A model generated the notes under the pieces. The model was not told where the DNA came from. It ran no database searches and was given only the letters and a program-made list of their open reading frames with translations. DNA of 64,000 nt from Bufo bufo (Eukaryota > Chordata > Amphibia > Anura > Bufonidae). The DNA lies in contig NC_053395.1 of NCBI RefSeq assembly GCF_905171765.1, positions 183,352,156-183,416,155 on the forward strand. Direction: 5' to 3'. Shown here in pieces: positions 32,686 to 42,859 of the stretch. Each line of letters begins with the position of its first letter. Position 1 is the first letter of the stretch. The translations under genes were made by a program, and so were the position numbers.

Positions 32686-33830
32686 ACGGATCCACGGATA
32701 CATGGATCGGATCCGCAAAACACATACGGACATATGAATGGAGCCTTACAGGGGGGTGATCAATGACAGGGGGGTGATCAATGACAGGGGGGTGATCAGG
32801 GAGTCTATATGGGGTGATCACCCCCCTGTCATTGATCACCCCCCCTGTAAGGCTCCATTCAGACGTCCGTATGTTTTTTACGGATCCACGGATACATGGA
32901 TCGGATCCGCAAAACACATACGGACATCTGAATGGAGCCTTACAGGGGGGTGATCAATGACAGGGGAGTGATCAATGACAAGGGGGTGATCAATGACAGG
33001 GGGGTTATCAGGGAGTCTATATGGGGTGATCACCCCCCTGTCATTGATCACCCCCCTGTAAGGCTCCATTCAGACGTCCGTATGTTTTTTACGGATCCAC
33101 GGATACATGGATCGGATCCGCAAAACACATACGGACATCTGAATGGAGCCTTACAGGGGGTGATCAATGACAGGGGGGTGATTAATGACAGGGGGGTGAT
33201 CAGGGAGTCTATATGGGGTGATCACCCCTGTCATTGATCACCCCCCTGTAAGGCTCCATTCAGATGTCCGTATGTGTTTTGCGGATCCGATCCATGTATC
33301 AGTGGATCCGTAAAAATCATACGGACGTCTGAATGGAGCCTTACAGGGGGGTGATCAATGACAGGGGGGTGATCAATGACAAGGGGGTGATCATGGAGTC
33401 TATATGGGGTGATCACCCCCGTCATTGATCACCCCCCTGTAAGGCTCCATTCAGACGTCCGTATGTGTTTTGCGGATCCGATCCATGTATCAGTGGATCC
33501 GTAAAAATCATACGGATGTCTGAATGGAGCCTTACAGGGGGGTGATGAATGACAGGGGGTGATCAATGACAGGGGGGTGATCAGGGAGTCTATATGGGGT
33601 GATCACCCCCGTCATTGATCACCCCTCTGTAAGGCTCCATTCAGACGTCCGTATGTGTTTTGCGGATCCGATCCATGTATCAGTGGATCCGTAAAAATCA
33701 TACGGACGTCTGAATGGAGCCTTACAAGGGGGTGATCAATGACAGGGGGGTGATCAATGATAGGGGGGTGATCAGAGAGTCTATATGGGGTGATCAGGGG
33801 TGATCAGGGGTTAATAAGTGACAGGGGGGG

Positions 33831-34193
33831 GTGTAGTGTAGTGGTGTTTGGTGCTACTTATTACAGAGCTGCCTGTGTCCTCTGGTGGTCGATCCAAGCA
33901 AAAGGGACCACCAGAGGACCAGGTAGCAGGTATATTAGACACTGTTATCAAAACAGCGTCTAATATACCTGTTAGGGGTTAAAAAAAAATCGCATCTACA
34001 GCCTGCCAGCGAACGATCGCCGCTGGCAGGCTGAAGATCCACTCGCTTACCTTCCGATCCTGTGAACGCGCGCGCCTGTGTGCGCGCGTTCACAGGAAAT
34101 CTCGGCTCACGCGAGATGACGCCAATCGGCGTTAGTGTAGTCTGGGAGCGCCGCAGCAATGACGCCTTTTGGCGTTAGCGTAGCGGTAAGTGG
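33831..34193. repeat. Cluster of four strong hairpins at the right end of the TTAA element
   Basis: Stem pairs: 33879-33890 with 33906-33917 (CCTCTGGTGGTC); 33929-33940 with 33958-33969 (GGTATATTAGAC); 33999-34010 with 34022-34033 (CAGCCTGCCAGC); 34059-34073 with 34082-34096 (CCTGTGAACGCGCGC). A short GACGCCNNTTGGCGTTA inverse pair follows. This is structural DNA with no coding potential. Confidence 0.8.
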
Positions 34194-34197
34194 TTAA

Positions 34198-35086
34198 GGA
34201 CCAATTCAGTTCTGAACTCACTTTGAGGAGTTTACATAATAGAAACCACCCATAAATTACCCTATTTTAGAAACTACACCGCTCAAACTATTTAAAACAG
34301 ATTTTAGAAATGTTGTTAACCTTTTAAGTATTCCAGAGGAATTAAAGCAAAATGGAATTGAAAATTGAAAATTTCACTTTTTTAGCAGATTTTCCTTTTT
34401 AATCCTGTAACACAAGAGTTAACAACGAAACAAACCTCAATATTTTTTACCCTGATTTTTCAGTTTACAGAAACACCCTATATGTGTTCGTTAACTATTG
34501 TATAGGCACACGGCAGGGCTCAGAAGCCAAGGAGCGCCATATGGTTTTTGGAGGGAAGATTTTGCTGGAATCGTCTTTGGGTGCCAAGTTGCATTTGAAG
34601 AGACCCTGAGGTACCCCTATAGTGAAAACCCCCAAAAAGTGACCACATTTTGGAAACTACACCACCCATGGAATTTATAAGGGGTGTAGTGAGCACTTTG
34701 ACCCAACAGGCGTTTCATAGAATTTATAACACTTAGCTGTGAAAAAGAAAAATTACATTTGCATGTGCTTTAGGCCCAAAATTTCTTTTTCACAAAGGAT
34801 AACAGGAGACTATCACCCCACAATTTGCTACCTATTTTCTCCTGAATTAAGTAAGACCCCATTTGTGGTCATAAATTGCTGTTTGGGGATACGCCAGGAC
34901 TCAGAAGGGAAGGAGTGGCATCTGGATTTTCTATCATGGAATTTGCTGAAATGGATTTTAAGAGCCATAACTTTTTTATTTTATTGTACTGTAGTTTTTA
35001 TTAGCACTATTTTTGGAGATGAGGTGGGCAAAAATTGAAATTTTGTCAGTGTTTTTTATTTTTTATGAAATTCACCATGTGGTATA
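34198..35086. repeat. Continuation of the outer repeat
   Basis: AT-rich repeat with phrases such as AACTACACCGCTCAAACT, CAGGGCTCAGAAGCCAAGGAG and a second related GGACTCAGAAGGGAAGGAG at 34890. No gene. It picks up the text interrupted at 24579. Confidence 0.5.
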
Positions 35087-36734
35087 CAGTCAGGTCCATA
35101 AATATTGTGACATTGACACAATTCTACCATTTTTGCCTCTATACACAACCACAATGGATTTGAAATGAAACGAACAAGATGTGCTTTAACTGCAGACTGT
35201 CAGCTTTAATTTGAGGGTATTTACATCCAAATCAGGTGAACGGTGTAGGAATTACAACAGTTTGCATATGTGCCTCCCACTTGTTAAGGGACCAAAAGTA
35301 ATGGGACAGAATAATAATCATAAATTAAACTTTCACTTTTTAATACTTGGTTGCAAATCCTTTGAAGTCAATTACAGCCTGAAGTCTGGAACGCATAGAC
35401 ATCACCAGACGATGGGTTTCATCCCTGGTGATGCACTTGCCAGCCTCTACTGCAACTGTCTTCAGTTCCTGCTTGTTCTTGGGGCATTTTCCCTTCAGTT
35501 TTGTCTTTAGCAAGTGAAATGCATGCTCAATCGGATTCAAGTCAGGTGATTGACTTGGCCATTGCAGAACATTCCACTTCTTTCCCTTAAAAAACTCTTT
35601 GGTTGCTTTTGCAGTATCCTTTGGGTCATTGTCCATCTGCACTGTGAAGCGCCGTCCAATGGGTTCTGAAGCATTTGGCTGAATATGAACAGATAATATT
35701 GCCAGAAACACTTCAGAATTCATGCTGCTGCTTTTGTCAGCAGTCACATCATCAATAAATACAAGAGAACCAGTTCCATTGGCAGTCATACATGCTCACG
35801 CCATGACACTACCACAACCATGCTTCACTGATGAGGTGGCATGCTTAGGATCAAGAGCAGTTCCTTTCCTTCTCCATACTCTTCTCTTCCCATCACTCTT
35901 CTACAAGTTGATCTTGGTCTCATCTGTTCATCGGATGTTGTTCCAGAACTGTGAAAGCTTTTTTAGATGTCGTTTGACAAACTCTAATCTGGCCTTCCTG
36001 TTTTTGAGGCTCACCAATGGTTTACATCTTGTGGTGAACCCTCTGTATTCGCTCTGGTGAAGTCTTCTCTTGATTGTTGACTTTGACACACATACACCTA
36101 CCTCCTGGAGAGTGTTCTTGACCTAGACAACAGTTGTGAAGGGTGTTTTCTTCACCAGGGTAGGAATTCTTCGGTCATCCACCACAGTTGTTTTCTGTGG
36201 TCTTCCGGGTCTTTTTGTGTTGCTGAGCTCACCGATGCGTTCCTTCTTTTTAAGAATGTTCCAAACAGTTGTTTTGGCTACACCTAATGTTTTTGCTATC
36301 TCTCTGATGGGTTTGTTTTGTTTTTTCAGCCTAATGATGGCTTGCTTCACTGATAGTGACAGCTCTTTGGATCTCATCTTGAGAGTTGACAGCAACAGAT
36401 TCCAAATGCAAATAGCACACTTGAAATGAACTCTGGACTTTTATCTGCTCATTGTAATTGGGATAATGAGGGAATAACACACACCTGGCCATGGAACAGC
36501 TGAGAAGCCAATTGTCCCATTACTTTTGGTTCCTTAACAAGTGGGAGGCGCATATGCAAACTGTTGTATTTCCTACACCGTTCACCTGATTTGGATGTAA
36601 ATACCCTCAAATTAAAGCTGACAGTCTGCAGTTAAAGCACATCTCCTTGGTTTCATTTCAAATCCATTGTGGTGGTGTATAGAGCCAAAAATGTTAAAAT
36701 TGTGTTGATGTCCCAATATTTATGGACCTGACTG
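35087..36734 (-). mobile_element. Tc1/mariner element with about 225-bp inverted repeats
   Basis: Ends are inverted CAGTCAGGTCCATAAATATT, with TA on both sides (35085-35086 and 36735-36736). The inverted repeats reach to about 35311 and 36511. The 1648-bp element carries one decayed transposase on the minus strand. Confidence 0.9.
35340..36395 (-). pseudogene. Tc1-like transposase pseudogene (DD34E)
   Basis: The N-terminal piece (36395-36123) has the helix-turn-helix (SLSVKQAIIRLKKQNKPIRE; GVAKTTVWNILKKK) and a GRPQKTT basic linker. The C-terminal piece (35789-35340) has VQMDNDPKDTA (second Asp; family His replaced by Asp) and [11 protein letters not shown] (Glu), 34 residues apart. Between them, 35790-36122 still encodes recognisable core sequence, including DETKINLHK around the first Asp, but with frame breaks and a TGA near 35793 in a region where the family has Trp. 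Not functional. Confidence 0.8.
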
Positions 36735-36736
36735 TA

Positions 36737-37310
36737 TATGATAAATTTATATGATTGTAATGATACCAAATTTGTATGTTTTTTTGTTTTTGTTTCTTCA
36801 TTTTTTACTACTTTCGCATAATAAAATCCCTTGTTATTAAAAATCTGTTATATTTTGCATCACCATATACTAACATCCATAACATTTTTATTTTTCTGCC
36901 AACATAGATATCTGAGGGCTTGCCTTTTGCATGACAGACTGTACTTTTTATCGGTACCATTTTTGAGTACCTAAGATTTTTTGATGAATTGATATTATGT
37001 TTTTTGGGAGGCAAGGTGACAAAAAACTTCTTTTTTTTTTTTACGGTGTTCACCTGATGGGGTAGATCAATTGGTATTTTTATAGAGCTAGTCATTACGG
37101 ACATGGCAATACCAAATATGTCTATTTTTTTAATTTGACATAATAAAAGCATTTTTGGAAAAAAAAATCATGTTTTTATGTTGCCTTTTTTTAAAGTCAT
37201 ATTTTTTTTCGGGCTATGGTTATGTGTGAAGGCTCATTTTTGTGGGATAAGGTGACATTTTTATTGGTACCATTTTGGGTACATACAACTTTTTGATCGT
37301 TTGATATTAT
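36737..37310. repeat. AT-rich tail of the outer repeat
   Basis: T- and A-rich, with repeated phrases GGCAATACCAAATATGTCTAT and TTGGTACCATTTTNGGTAC. No coding potential; the ORF at 36808-37152 is low-complexity. Confidence 0.4.
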
Positions 37311-37895
37311 GGGGGTCATTTATTATACTAAAATACGCTTAAATTAGTATTTCTGGCACAGATGGCGCAATGGTTAGTCGCGCCGCTATCTGCCAGGTCT
37401 AAAATTGTGGGCGTGGCTTATCTCATTTACCATTTTCTATGCCTGTTTTAGGCGTAGAATAAAGTCTAAATGTAAGGGCTCATGCACACAAACGTATTTT
37501 CTTTCCGTGTCCGTTCTGGGGTTTTTGCGGACCATATGTGAACCATTTATTTCAATAGATCTGCAAAAAAACCGGAAGTTACTCCGTGTGCATTCCGTCT
37601 CTGTATGTCCGTATTTCCGTTCTGCGAAAAAATAGAACATGTCCTATTATTTTCCGCATTAAAGACAAGGATAGGACTGTTCTATTAGGGGCCAGCTGTT
37701 CCGTTCCGCAAAATACGGAACGCACACGGATGTCTTCTGTATTTTTTATGGATCCGTTTTTTGCGGACCGCAAAATACATACGGTCGTGTGCATGAGCCC
37801 TAAGACAGCAAAGAAGCTGTCTTACATTTAGAACTGACACTGGATGCCACAAAGTTATGGAGCTTACGGCTATATTAAATTAATAAATGTGCCCC
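37311..37895. mobile_element. Dispersed element with GGGGGTCATTTATTA ends
   Basis: Left end GGGGGTCATTTATTA, right end the inverse of GGGGCACATTTATTA. Flanks share TAT but no longer duplication is certain. The MITE 37476-37800 is nested inside. A related end pair occurs at 47161 and 48013. Class uncertain. Confidence 0.4.
37476..37800. mobile_element. Harbinger-like MITE, TAA target duplication
   Basis: Ends GGGCTCATGCACACAAACG and the inverse of GGGCTCATGCACACGACCG, flanked by TAA (37473-37475 and 37801-37803). Holds GAACATGTCC at 37635-37644. 325 bp, non-coding. Confidence 0.85.
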
Positions 37896-38241
37896 TATGT
37901 TTTTTGGCAGGTGAGGTGACTAAAAAATTGCTATTTTGGCATTATTTTTTTTACATCGTTTGGGGTAAATCATGTGATATTTTTATAGAGCCAGTCGTTA
38001 CGGACGCGGCAATACCAAATATGTCTATTTTTTTCTATTTTTACCAATTTTTAAATGACAATTGGGGAAAAGGGCGTTTTTTTAACACGTGAAATAGTAG
38101 CACCAGTTACATGGGGAATACACTCCCCAGAGAGTCTGTACAGCACTATACTATACTGTCCAGCTTCACTAGCTTCAATGCAGGGCAGAACGAGGTCTAA
38201 GGAAGAGCCGAGGGTTGTCTAGGTTACAGATATCGCTAAAA
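37896..38241. other. Non-genic
   Basis: AT-rich continuation of an old repeat (GGCAATACCAAATATGTC occurs again at 38009), then a short unclassified piece. No gene. Confidence 0.35.
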
Positions 38242-38575
38242 TATCCTCAAGATAGGTGGGCAATATCAGACACCCAGCACCCCCACCGATCAGCTGCTTC
38301 TGGCAGCCATCAGCATCATTAACTGTACTGTTTACGGAGCTAGAAGCAGACAGCTCCATACACTGTGTAGTGGCCGTGACAGGGTACTGCGGCTCAGCTC
38401 CCATTCCAGTGAAAGGGAGCTGAGGTGCAGTACACAGGCACCAAAAACTACACAGTATACACAGCCTTCTGCTACCACTACATACACTGGATAGTCTCTG
38501 AAACAGCTGATTGGTGGGGGGTGCTGGGTGTCTGACCCACACTGATCTGATGTTGATGACCTATCCTGAGGACCT
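38242..38575. mobile_element. Palindromic MITE, GATAGG/CCTATC ends
   Basis: Arms: AGACACCCAGCACCCCCACC near the left and the near-inverse GGGGTGCTGGGTGTCTGACC near the right, bounded by AAGATAGG and CCTATCCT. A single arm of the same family occurs at 16826-16881. The target duplication is not clear. Confidence 0.6.
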
Positions 38576-39402
38576 ATCCATTATCCTGCCACATATAATA
38601 ATGTATTTTGCTTAACTAGAAGTTATTACGATGTTACGATCCATCTGAAACTCACATCACTTATTATATTACTAAAAAATATTTTTACAAAAATGTCAAT
38701 TTTTTTCTATTTATACCTTTCTTGATTCTGTCTATATAACAAAAGCTAAAGGAAGTTTATCCAGTAAAACTGTTTTTGCTATTTGTTTTACAGATGTATC
38801 TCGGGAATTGTAGTCTTAACTTTTCATCTTCTTATTAAGAAATGATAGCCAAAAGGACTGGTCCCCCTGCCAAAGATCCCTTTAAGTGCCCCACATGTAG
38901 GTGTCAAAGGTTGAAAACTCAGCGCTTCATTTCTTTATCGCAACCCCGGGGAGCTGGCCTGCTGGCTCTGCAGCCTCCTTGTCAAAAGAATTATCAGAAC
39001 CAGATTCCCCCTGGTCCTCAGTGGTGAAATGTCTGGCTCTGCAAGTATTAGAGGGTTATAATGCTCTCTGCTTTATGGGAAATGTCCTGAGTGCCACTAC
39101 TTGCTGAACGCTTCTGACTTATATCACTCCCCACTACATGATGAGAATCTATATTAAAGCCATGTCAACAACTTTTCAACAGTAAAATAAAAGAGAAAAA
39201 CAAATGTTCATAGAACAAAAGACGCTACAAATCATTCCCAGAGGAAAGCGAGAGATTTTGTTCTTCGGCAGTACGTTACCTCGGAATAACCGGCAGATAA
39301 AGAACTGGGAATGGTATAGCTTTCAGCTGTCAATAACGGAATAGAATTCACTTATTTCATGTCCATGTGTTATGGACTTTATTATATGGAAAGTAGGTCA
39401 TA
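38576..39402. other. Non-genic, low-copy-looking
   Basis: No terminal repeats or tandem arrays. A 61-codon ORF at 38842-39027 has no recognisable features. Nothing else seen. Confidence 0.35.
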
Positions 39403-39668
39403 GAGCACGGTGGCTCAGTGGTTAGCACTGGTGCCTTGTAGGGCTGGGGTCCAAGGTTTAAATCTGACCAAGGACAACATCTGCATGGAGTTTGTATGTT
39501 CTCCCTGTGTTTGCGTGGGTTTCCTCCGTGTTCTCCGGTTTCCTCCCACACTTCAAAGACATACTGATAGGGACCTTAGATTGTGAGCCCCATTGGGGAC
39601 AGTTGGATGCTAATGTCTGTAAAGCGCTGCGAAATATAGTAGCGCTATATAAGTGCATAAAATAAATA
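39403..39668 (+). repeat. tRNA-derived SINE
   Basis: The head, GCACGGTGGCTCAGTGGTTA, contains an A-box-like TGGCTCAGTGG, and GGTTTAAATCTGACC matches a degenerate B box (GGTTCGAATCC), spaced as in a tRNA gene. The conserved body has CATCTGCATGGAGTTTGTAT and TTTCCTCCCACACTTCAAAG. The tail, GCGCTATATAAGTGCATAAA then AATAAATA, resembles a LINE-like 3' end. It would be transcribed by RNA polymerase III and copied by a partner LINE. B-box changes suggest an old copy. Confidence 0.8.
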
Positions 39669-40032
39669 TTTATGAGTAATCAGCACTAATACAGTCCATT
39701 GATACTAAGTGAACAAGGAAAAAAAAAAACTTTTAGCCGGTCATGTCCTGAAAGGTTTACTTAGTGCTTGGAGACTTGTTGGAGTCTCCATTCTCAGCCT
39801 CCATTCCATACAAAACAGCCGAGAGAAACGTCCTGCATGCACGACTGTTTCTCCCCCTTAAAAAAAGCGGGATCCGAATGGAAACTGAACGGAAGCCATT
39901 ATATTCATAGGGATCTTTTGGGCTACATTTGGGTCAGTGATTTGCTGAATCTGGAACTTCCATTATTTTCACTGTTCTGCTCCTATAAAGCAGGAAATGG
40001 AAGTAAATAGCGGTGGTGTGAACTCACCCTTA
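39669..40032. other. Non-genic
   Basis: No gene. The right end, ending GTGTGAACTCACCC before TTA, looks like the terminus of another MITE whose left end I did not find. Confidence 0.35.
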
Positions 40033-40374
40033 GACCTCTTTCACACGGCCGTTGTCCAGCCGTGCCCATGCATGGGCACCGACCATGGGCCAGCCGCATT
40101 CGGATCGCGGACCCACTCACTTGAATGGGGTCCGCGATCCGTTCCGCAAAAAGATAGAACAAGTTAAATTTTTTTGCGGAACGGAAGCATGGAATAAAAC
40201 CCCACGGAAGGACTCCGTAGTGCCTCCGCTCCGTGGTTCCGTTCCGTTTCGCACCTCCGGATTTGCGCACCCATTCAAGTGAATGCACACGGCGTGTGCC
40301 CCATGTATTGAGGACCCGTCGTATGGGGGCCGCAATACCGCCACGGCGGGGACAATGGCCGTGTGAAAAAGGCC
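40033..40374. mobile_element. Harbinger-like MITE, TTA target duplication
   Basis: Ends GACCTCTTTCACACGGCCG and the inverse of GGCCTTTTTCACACGGCC, flanked by TTA (40030-40032 and 40375-40377). GC-rich interior. It shares its right TTA with the next MITE. Confidence 0.75.
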
Positions 40375-40377
40375 TTA

Positions 40378-40714
40378 GGGCTCATGTACACAACCGTATG
40401 TATTTTGCGAGAAAGGCAAAACATGGATCCACAAAAAAAAACAGACAACATCCGTGTGACGTCCGTGTTGCATCCGCTTTTTTTGCCAATCCATTGTAAC
40501 AATGCCTGTCCTCGTCCGCAAAACGGAAAAGAATAAGAAATGTTCTATTTATTTATTTTTGCGGAATAGACATGCGTAAATACGGACACAGAATGCACAG
40601 GGAGTCATTTCCTTTTTTTTTTCAAGCCTTATTGAAGTGAATGATTCTGCATACAGAATAAAAAAAAAATGGAATGGAAACGGGAAAAAAAAAAACGTTT
40701 GTGTGCATGAGTCC
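40378..40714. mobile_element. Harbinger-like MITE, TTA target duplication
   Basis: Ends GGGCTCATGTACACAACCG and the inverse of GGACTCATGCACACAAACG, flanked by TTA (40375-40377 and 40715-40717). Interior has CCGCAAAACGG and CGGAATAGACATGCG motifs. Non-coding. Confidence 0.8.
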
Positions 40715-40721
40715 TTATGCG

Positions 40722-41068
40722 TACGCTGTAAATCTTGGACTGGATCACATCGCCATTTCATTTTCAGTTCTTCTGATCCAACAGAAGAACAAAAAACAAC
40801 AACAAAAACAGATCCTGCATTTTAAGCATCCGTTATGCTCAGTTATGCACATTATGCATCCGTTTTAGCCATTTCCGCCTGAGATCCGCTATTATAGATG
40901 GAAATAAAATAATTCATATAGGACTTTTTCCATCTAAAATAGTGGATCTCAGATGGAAATAGCTAAAACGGATGCAAAATATGGATAACTGAGCATAACA
41001 GATGCTTAAAATACAAGATCTGACTGAATCAGAAGAACCGAAAACGAAATGGTGATGTGAACTTAGCC
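40722..41068. mobile_element. Palindromic MITE, left end lost
   Basis: Arms such as TCCATCTAAAATAGTGGATC and its inverse centre near 40915. The right end is the inverse of GGCTAAGTTCACATCACC, followed by TTA (41069-41071). The left terminus seems to have been overwritten where the neighbouring MITE inserted. Confidence 0.6.
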
Positions 41069-41071
41069 TTA

Positions 41072-41764
41072 GTGCTGAGAGTAACATTTCAGGGTCCTTT
41101 CAAACATGTCAGATTTGATTCTGATATCTTTGCAGATTCCATGCTGCCATTCGTGTCAAATGTGATGGCTCTCCGCATCCTCTGTATGTGAATTGGGGTT
41201 CTGCAACCCTGATCACATGCAACAGAAAATGTCCATGTAGATATTTGTCTTATGGCTCTATGTTGTGCCATTTATTTATTATTTCTGCTAAAATTTATGA
41301 ATCAATTACTAGCCGTTTGCAATGAAGGTCCAGATGGGAGTTGCCAATTGAAGGTGTGTCCCTGCATTGTCTGACACTATCCAATAAGTGCTGCCAGTGT
41401 CAGACCCCAACTGGTAGCACCCATCGGGACCTTCATTACAAGCTGCTAGTAATTCATTCATAACTTCTGGCAGGAATAATAAAGGCATGGTACATAGAGT
41501 AATAAGAACAGATGCCTATTACATGGAGAATGCAAGCAGGTACTAAAACAGACATGTCAGGAGAGGGGACAGGTCGTCTTTAATGCCAATGTGCGAACAT
41601 AACATTAATCTGCAAGTTGTTCACTGCCATGTTGAGACTGTCATACAGAAAACTGGTATATAGCCTTCAGTACATTAAAACATAGTAACTGAGAACTTTC
41701 TTATACTGAAGCATCTCTATATACTGTCCGTACAGGTCACAAACTCCTTGGTTCATCCTATTAA
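41072..41764. other. Non-genic
   Basis: Contains a loose inverted pair (TACTAGCCGTTTGCAATGAAGG at 41308 and CCTTCATTACAAGCTGCTAGTA at 41430) typical of an old palindromic repeat. No gene. Confidence 0.35.
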
Positions 41765-42529
41765 AGGGCTTCTGTCACCCCCCAACCCCCAATTTTCAGT
41801 TTTTGACTTATTATATTCCATATATGCCCCTCTTACCTCGTGCTGTGCAGTAATTACAGTAAAAAACGTACTTTTATTATATGTAAATTTCGTCACTACC
41901 AGCAAGTTGGGCGGACTTGCTGGTAGCCGCCGCATCCTATGTTTGAAAAAACGCCCCCTCCTCCACTTGATTGACAGGGCCAGCGAGCGCTCTCCTCCTC
42001 TCGCTGGCCCTGCCTGCAGCCTCAAATCCCACGCCTGCGCCGTACCGGTCGTCATTCGGCGCAGGCGCTCTGAGAGAAGAACGGCCGCTCCTTCCTCAGT
42101 GCGCCTGCGCCGATGACGTCAGCCTTACACCCAGAAGAGAGGTCTTCTCTTCCGGGTGCAGGGCTGACGTCATCGGCGCAGGCGCACTGAGGGAGGAGCG
42201 GCCAAGCAAGCGCCCTTCTCTCAGAGCGCCTGTGCCGAATGACGACCGGTACGGCGCAGGCGCAGGATTTGAGGCTGCAGGCAGGGCCAGCGAGAGGAGG
42301 AGAGCGCTCGCTGGCCCTGTCAATCAAGTGGAGGAGGGGGCGTTTTTTCAAACATAGGATGCGGCGGCTACCAGCAAGTCTGCCCAACTTGCTGGTAGTG
42401 ACGAAATTTACATATAATAAAAGTACGTTTTTTACTGTAATTACTGCACAGCACGAGGTAAGAGGGGCATATATGGAATATAATAAGTCAAAAACTGAAA
42501 ATTGGGGGTTGGGGGGTGACAGAAGCCCT
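41765..42529. mobile_element. 765-bp near-perfect foldback, TTAA target duplication
   Basis: TTAA (41761-41764 and 42530-42533) flanks ends AGGGCTTCTGTCACCCCCCA and inverse. The two arms, about 380 bases each, pair over their whole length with few mismatches (for example GGGCGGACTTGC versus GGGCAGACTTGC), meeting near 42145. Arms are CpG-rich in the middle. All ORFs here (41748-42622) are mirror translations of the arms. TTAA and AGGG ends suggest a piggyBac/Kolobok-like non-autonomous family. Confidence 0.9.
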
Positions 42530-42644
42530 TTAAGTTGTTCCCAAGACCACCATTACAGGTTTTTTCAGTCTCGTTTCTCACCTGTCCAAGTCCTGCAAAG
42601 CTGGTTGATAACCCTTTTATGAGCAGTATTTGTAGCAATATTAA

Positions 42645-42855
42645 AGGGTTATTCACACCTCAACATTTATGGCATAACCACATGAGGAAGCATGCTCGGC
42701 TATGTTTGGAACTCTCCATTAACAGCAGCCACGAGATAGGAGATAAGGGACTCCCATTCTCATGAAAGGTGCAGGTCCCAGAGGTGGGAGCCCCACCTAT
42801 CAGACATTTATGGCAGATCCTGTGGATATAAAATGTTGAGATGGAAAAAGCCTTT
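42645..42855. mobile_element. Small TTAA element
   Basis: TTAA at 42641-42644 and 42856-42859. Inside the ends, CTCAACATTTATGGC and the inverse of ATCTCAACATTTTAT pair. 211 bp, non-coding, diverged arms. Confidence 0.55.
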
Positions 42856-42859
42856 TTAA

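Larger units (their letters stand above)
26985..33830. repeat. Satellite of tandem MITE-like hairpins, unit about 190-200 bp
   Basis: Each unit has a hairpin core bounded by GGCTCCATTCAGACGTCCG and its inverse, flanked by TAA and TTA, followed by a spacer of GGGGGGTGATCAATGACA runs, a TATATGGGGTGATCAC block and inverse runs. Core starts fall near 32671, 32865, 33077, 33267, 33459 and 33645 to the right of the LINE, and about half a unit lies to its left. The LINE interrupts a core. Unit lengths vary with the number of TGATCAATGACAGG runs. The ORFs through this array are repeat translations. Confidence 0.85.
24584..34193. mobile_element. TTAA-flanked composite element hosting a satellite and a LINE
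   Basis: Left TTAA (24580-24583) followed by CCACTTAAGGACC; right end TAGCGGTAAGTGG followed by TTAA (34194-34197). The terminal inverted repeat is short (CCACTTA). TTAA duplication fits piggyBac- or Kolobok-like elements. Removing the LINE leaves about 4.05 kb made of an alternating inverted array (25.1-26.9 kb), a satellite of MITE-like hairpins, and a cluster of hairpins at the right end. No transposase is encoded, so it is non-autonomous. Confidence 0.6.
23965..37310. mobile_element. Old outer repeat split by four insertions
   Basis: A TTAA (23961-23964) is followed by CCACTTCCAGATGAGG. The pieces 24427-24579 and 34198-35086 read as one continuous repeat once 24584-34193 is removed, and 36737-37310 continues it beyond the Tc1 copy. 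The pieces share AT-rich text with CACCCATAAATTACCC, AACTACACCNCYC and TTTTTATTGGTACCATTTT phrases; related text recurs at 8400-8700. It is non-coding. Insertions: MITE 24098-24423, TTAA element 24584-34193, Tc1 35087-36734, and the repeat beginning at 37311. The right terminus is not located. Confidence 0.5.

Noticed and set aside
39403..39480. Functional tRNA gene
   Set aside because: A-box and B-box-like motifs are present, but B is degenerate, no cloverleaf 3' half is present, and a SINE body follows.
41748..42622. Five overlapping ORFs above 70 codons
   Set aside because: Mirror-image translations of the two arms of one palindrome.
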